A stretch of 23,132 nt of DNA, taken from NCBI GenBank assembly GCA_020650975.1, contig JAIPMN010007505.1, positions 1,305 through 24,436 of the forward strand, read 5' to 3'. The first letter of the stretch is position 1; every line of letters starts with the position of its first letter. The position numbers were made by a program, and so were the translations under genes. Of the stretch, positions 18,417-23,132 are shown one piece after another. A model generated the notes under the pieces. That model had not been told where the DNA came from and did not search any database. It was given only the letters and a program-made list of their open reading frames with translations. This DNA comes from Apostichopus californicus (taxonomy: Eukaryota > Echinodermata > Holothuroidea > Aspidochirotida > Stichopodidae).

Positions 18417-20008
18417 AAGTGATTGTGAAAACCATGAGAGATAACCTGCTATGCCCCATTTGTCTTGACCTGCTGGAAAATGCAAAAACACTTCCATGTC
18501 AACATGTGGCCTGCAAAAAATGCATAGATCAATGGGTGGCAAGTAAAGGTGAGCTGAGATGCCCCACCTGTAATACCAGACAAGAGGAACCAGTTGGTGG
18601 AGTCAATGGGTTACCTTCTAACTTTATGTTGAACAATCTGGCAGCTGAGATGAAGAAACTAGACACACAGGATGAAACAGAGACAGGTATTTTTGAGGAG
18701 GAGGAGGAGGAGGAGGTCAAGGTGGAGGAGGAGGACAAGGAGGATGAGAAGGAATCAGGGTCTGGCACCCCTTTAGCAGCAGCTTTGACACCTATAAACT
18801 CATTTTTAGATATTGATTACACCAGCTGGCAGAGTATTCCTGTGGCTGAGACGAGTTACTTGGAAATACTGGGGAAACAATTCAAGGTGAAGGGATCCAC
18901 AGTAAAACTGAAACTGCAGTTTTGTGATGTAGAGGGCCAACCTATTCGAGGCAAATCCAGAGATGGTATTACAGCTTTTGTAGTACATCCGGACGGAGAG
19001 AAAATTCCGATTTTAGACGTAGCCTTCAGAAAGAGGACTGGAGATTTCACAGTCAGTTTTGCAGCAGAGCAGATAGGAACACATGCAGTTGAGGTAACCC
19101 TGAACGGAGAGTCAGTTGTTGGATCCCCATCAAAAATTGTGGTACGACCAAATGGGGTTATGGATCGCACACTGAGCCCAACTTTACATGCACCCAAGGG
19201 AATTTCGGCCACACCTGATGAAATTTATGTCACAGACGAAAGTGACAAGGTCTATGTACAAACAGATTGGCAGGGTGGTTGTTATGGTTTTGGCATGGAC
19301 AAGCCACACCACAAAGAGTTTACACAGGTATCACCCTTTGGTATCGCAAAATGCAACGATAAGCTCTTTATCACAGATAGCTACAACAGTTGCATCTACG
19401 TTTATGTTCACATGGTATGCATGACCAACTTTGGGAAACGAGTACTGGAGCAACCAACTGGGATAGCAGTGAGTAAAGATGGTACAATCTACGTTGCAGA
19501 CTGCGGAGCAAATACTATTGACGTATTCCTGCCCAATTATTCGCACAAAAGAAGCATTGACGCCAAGGGAAATGGTTCCCTCAAACATCTTGCCCTAAAC
19601 GAATCAGAGGATAGAATTATAGTGGCAGACGACAAGACCAACGTTATCAAGATCATCGATGTTAACAGCGAAAAGATGGTCAAATCCATCAAGACAAGGA
19701 TCAGTCAAGCACTGGCAACTCCTTTTGGTGTTGCATTAGATCATGAGGACAATATATATGTATCAGTGACTTTCGACCCATCAAAGTTGACCCCCAAAAA
19801 AGGAAAAGCTAAGCATTTCAGGCGAAAAGGAGCTGTCATAGTATATAATTCAATCGGTTATTTCCTTGGTACGATCGGCGAAAAAGAATTAATAAATCCC
19901 CGTGGTATTTGCCTTATCAATGATGATGACGATTCACCTCAACTCTTGGTTGTTGAAGGTGGTGATTCTGAATCACAGTTTGGGTGTATAAGAGTATTCA
20001 GCCTGTAA
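18417..20008 (+). CDS. Gene B exon 5: RING-filamin-NHL protein B
   Basis: Predicted E3 ubiquitin ligase and paralogue of 2815-4382. Counting residues from 18419: C3HC4 RING at C12, C15, C27, H29, C32, C35, C48 and C51; post-RING GLPSNFMLNNLAAEM at 64-78; Glu-rich linker at about 86-112; filamin-type repeat at about 148-242, ending VGSPSKIVV; six NHL blades starting near 258, 305, 345, 388, 434 and 493. There is no B-box or coiled coil. Spliced after exon 4, the protein has 825 residues, with the RING at about 308-347. The acceptor is phase 1 and has a tandem form (AAAAGAAG|TG), giving two options one codon apart. If unspliced, the first in-frame ATG is 18434, giving 524 residues. The stop is TAA at 20006-20008. 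Gene A matches most closely in the RING and less in the propeller. Confidence 0.92.
18695..18715 (+). repeat. GAG trinucleotide tract in the acidic linker
   Basis: Seven consecutive GAG codons, followed by further GAG/GAC/AAG triplets to about 18755. Gene A has only a short GAGGAGGAG at the same place, so this looks like a local expansion. Confidence 0.85.
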
Positions 20009-20086
20009 TACAAAATTACGCTGCCTTCATAAAACTGAACACTGTAAAATGAACACTAAATCATATTGGATGATTACATATTGTAA

Positions 20087-20092
20087 ATAAAA
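20087..20092 (+). terminator. Polyadenylation signal of gene B
   Basis: AATAAA lies 79 nt after the stop codon and is followed by TCTTGTGTACATTG, a GU-rich downstream element. Spacing and context are typical. Confidence 0.75.
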
Positions 20093-20109
20093 TCTTGTGT
20101 ACATTGCAA

Positions 20110-23100
20110 CATGAATTTGAATATCCTTTCATTATCTTAAACGAAATACTATTTCATATGTAACCGTGCCTTATATATATATTTCCAGTACATGTGTGGA
20201 TAAGAATATTGGAAGGCATTGATTGCACCCCTGGATAAATCATTACTTTCTCTTAGACATAAAAACGATTGTTTCAAAGAAATGTTCCTAAGTCAAGAGG
20301 CATCATTCAACTTCAAAAGTAAATTATTTTCCTAATACTTACTCGTCTTTATTGAGGGAAATCCGTGCTTGAAGTTATTCTCCAAAAGGGCCCTCTCGCA
20401 TACAGACAAACATGTGGATGCTGAAATAACGTCGTTATGTAAATCTATTCAAAGTTGTATGATTTTCAAGTGTAACATTTTGGTTATTCTTTTATAGCTT
20501 AGTTTTGGTTCCTATGATTCAAAGGTTCCATGGAACATTGTGGTTTGAGCAAACCTCACCTACAGTCGGAGTTATTTTTTTCTTGCCACTGTATCCCCTA
20601 CATTCCTTGTTCAGCAGCTGATGATATGATATCATATAAATATAAATATAATAATCCACTTTTCTTTGTTCTTCATGACGGATGTGCAATGGAAGTAAGA
20701 TCTTTTTTAAGATAAAGCTCGATTTTCCGTAGAATGTACCACAATATGTGGCTCAATACAAAGTAACAGAAGGTACAATAAAGTTCCTGGTATTGTTAAT
20801 ATGTTTAATACTCTAGTTCCACAAAATTATCAGTGATGATAGAATTGTGCAAAATCTCCGAATGTTTGCTCAATTCAAAGATAAAGTATCACACTATATT
20901 TCCTGGGAGCAAAAGTTTCCATCTTAGATACACAGATCCATCCATCCTTCTCTTTCGTTGAGTTGCTTTCAATTGTCATATTCTCATTCTCGTCATGTAA
21001 ATTCAACGAAATATCGTCATTAATGATTGACAAATATTGTTCTTGTCCTTTGGAAACATTCTATCGGGTATAAGGTAGTTCCATGTGTCTTTTACTCATT
21101 CATTTCTGATTTACCGTGATATTTACCCCACAGGTATATTAATGTCCGCGAAGCTTAAGTTGAAATTTAATCATAACTCTTGCAGGCCAATAGCTAGACT
21201 TGTTAATTTTAAGGTCACAATAATTGGTTTATTGTTTTCAAATTTCTGCATAAAATATTCATCAAAATGTTTATTCTTTTAAGAATTAAAAGGGTTAAGC
21301 TATTAAAAAGGACACAAGAAGATACTAAGTAACAAAGAATGACCAGGTGTCTTTCTTGACAATGTTGAAATATTGGATCCAATTTGGACGAATGAATATT
21401 AAACTTAAACGCCATCAGATGGTCACATAATGTCTTTCTGATTATTTTTTCTGTGAGGTTTTTGTAGCGTATATCCTTCTTGATAGTCACAAGGGTCGGA
21501 TTTAGCTTGTGTGTGTGTTTGGGGGGGGGGGAGGCAATGGTTGGGGCCCTTTCAGCATAACCGATTGTTATGACAGTAGTCATTTTTGTATAGCTATTGT
21601 TAGCTTAAGTTTAACGACTGCGCTGATTGAGTATCACGTAAACACATCTCGGATGATTCAGATCAAATTCGCGATGAGATTGTCGTAGTGCCTATCGTCT
21701 GTATAGATATATCGCTCATCTCTGAAGACGGCGATTTTATATTGAAATATAAGGGGACTTCTGAGGAAGAGGGGAGGGGCATGAAGGGGGGGGGGGTCCG
21801 TCACTGCATGGTAGTCGGTGATAAACCTTTGTCATAGTATATAATTGTATTTACTGCAAATAGTTAAACATGAGATTTCGTAGAGCAATAACACAGACTA
21901 TTTTATGATTTCATTTATTTTCATAAATAAAAATCATCAGTCTGTAATACTGTAAGTTTAAGAATCTTCACAACCAGATACGTTAACGTATTACAAGACG
22001 GCACCCCGTTTGACAATAAGGTGATCTTCTAATGTAGCTTAAATTACATGGATAAGGAATTTCCATTATAACTTAGCTTACATGAATTTTTTTCTTTACA
22101 ATTGAACATGATATCAAGCTGAAAATTCATGAATGAGAATAACATACCAGTTCAAAGCTTAAGCTAAATCTGAAGACTAGGGGCACAATTTATAGTAGAG
22201 TAAAACAAACAATATTTATTACCGAGAGAAGCCCATTTCTTGAATCGGGTTCAGAGGTTTCTGTCTCTGGGTGGTATTAAACTATTTAACACGTGAAAGG
22301 AACCACAGACAGGTGATTGCTCCGGGCCACAAGCTAAGATGTTTGGCAGTTCTCACTGTCGTTAAGGAAGTTAGGCTACAGCCAGAATAAACATATTTGT
22401 ATGTGTAACAACTCCAATCAAAGTTTGCTAGTAAGAGGGGTATTCTGGTGGTTAAAGTTGATCGTGTTTAACTTAAGTTTTGTGAAATCTTCAGCAAACT
22501 TAAGTCAAAAACACATCTTCATTGCATGATGTATGACAAGCATACAATATTCTGTGAATGCAGCAGCAGAGTGGATGGTGTCATAATGGCAATGGAGCTG
22601 TATAGCCTTGTGTGTGAGTGTATCTGTTGTTTATGATTTATAAGATAATGCTCCTAGAAATGAGTAAAGGTTTGATGGAATTCTAAATACATGATACAGT
22701 ACATTTAGAGCCAAGCAAGTATTTCCAAGTATGATTGCATTTCAAGGATAACTCCACGACTGTTACCGCCATATTGAGAAGAAGTTCGAAGCCTATCGGT
22801 TTTCGTGGAGATGGGAAGAAGAAGGGAAAACCGGGGAGGGGATATTTCCCATAAAATATATACACATATGGTTGTATTATTGTTGCCTGCACTTTAAAAG
22901 CAGGACAGGAATACAAGAAAAAAATACTATACTTTAAACACAATTTCCGATACTAATAACACCGAAAAGTATACATTGTACCACACAGTAAGCTTAGCTA
23001 GACTACATTAAAGTGCAGTACATTGCATGACTACACATAGGGAAAAGTGGTTAACATACTATATCTTGAATACGAGTACAAAGCAGGGACGTAGCGAAGG

Positions 23101-23132
23101 GGTTTTTGTTGGGGGGGGGGTGTGGAGAATTT
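20110..23132. other. Downstream intergenic region, no gene seen
   Basis: AT-rich, with only short open frames. Three long G runs (21521-21531, 21786-21796, 23111-23120) sit in sequence that looks like repeat debris. GGGACGTAGCGAAGGGGTTT just before the last run resembles the end of a repeat common in marine invertebrate genomes, an impression I cannot verify here. Confidence 0.5.

Overview
The window looks like animal nuclear DNA: AT-rich and intron-bearing, with AATAAA polyadenylation signals, tRNA-derived SINE sequence, a decayed LINE reverse transcriptase and many minisatellites. Nothing bacterial is visible (no operons, no Shine-Dalgarno sites). The closest relatives I recognise for the main genes are RING-filamin-NHL proteins of the TRIM2/TRIM3/TRIM71 type. 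Tandem copies of such genes and SINE tails of the 'AAAGCGCT...ATATAAAA' type fit a marine invertebrate, perhaps an echinoderm or another deuterostome. That placement is inference.

Layout. (1) 1-1921 holds a probable small two-exon gene: ATG at 619, a GTAAGT donor, a second exon at 1305-1699 and a polyadenylation signal at 1916. These exons could instead be the 5' exons of the next gene. (2) 2815-4382 is the large exon of RING-filamin-NHL gene A. (3) 4383-11211 is repeat-rich and intergenic. It has a tRNA-derived SINE (about 4601-4907), a frameshifted LINE fragment (about 5190-6470), a 27-bp minisatellite, a duplicated segment of about 115 bp and a second tRNA-like SINE head. (4) 11212-20092 is gene B, which I read as five exons: TATA box at 11212, exon 1 at 11341-11419, an A20-type zinc-finger exon at 14031-14255, a Thr/Ser/Pro-repeat exon at 15309-15836, an 18-codon exon at 16691-16744 and the RING-filamin-NHL exon at 18417-20008, with AATAAA at 20087. 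All junctions are phase 1 and the assembled frame stays open for 825 codons plus a stop. (5) 20093-23132 has no gene I can support.

How they may work together. Genes A and B are tandem paralogues. Each has a complete C3HC4 RING (predicted E3 ubiquitin ligase), an acidic linker in place of the B-box and coiled coil, one filamin-type Ig repeat and a six-bladed NHL propeller for target or RNA binding. If the splicing model holds, gene B also carries an N-terminal A20 finger (a family that often binds ubiquitin), a mucin-like T/S/P stretch and a possible N-myristoylation start. That combination is the most unusual thing here. The RING-encoding segment is far more alike between the copies, at silent sites too, than the propeller segment, which suggests gene conversion.
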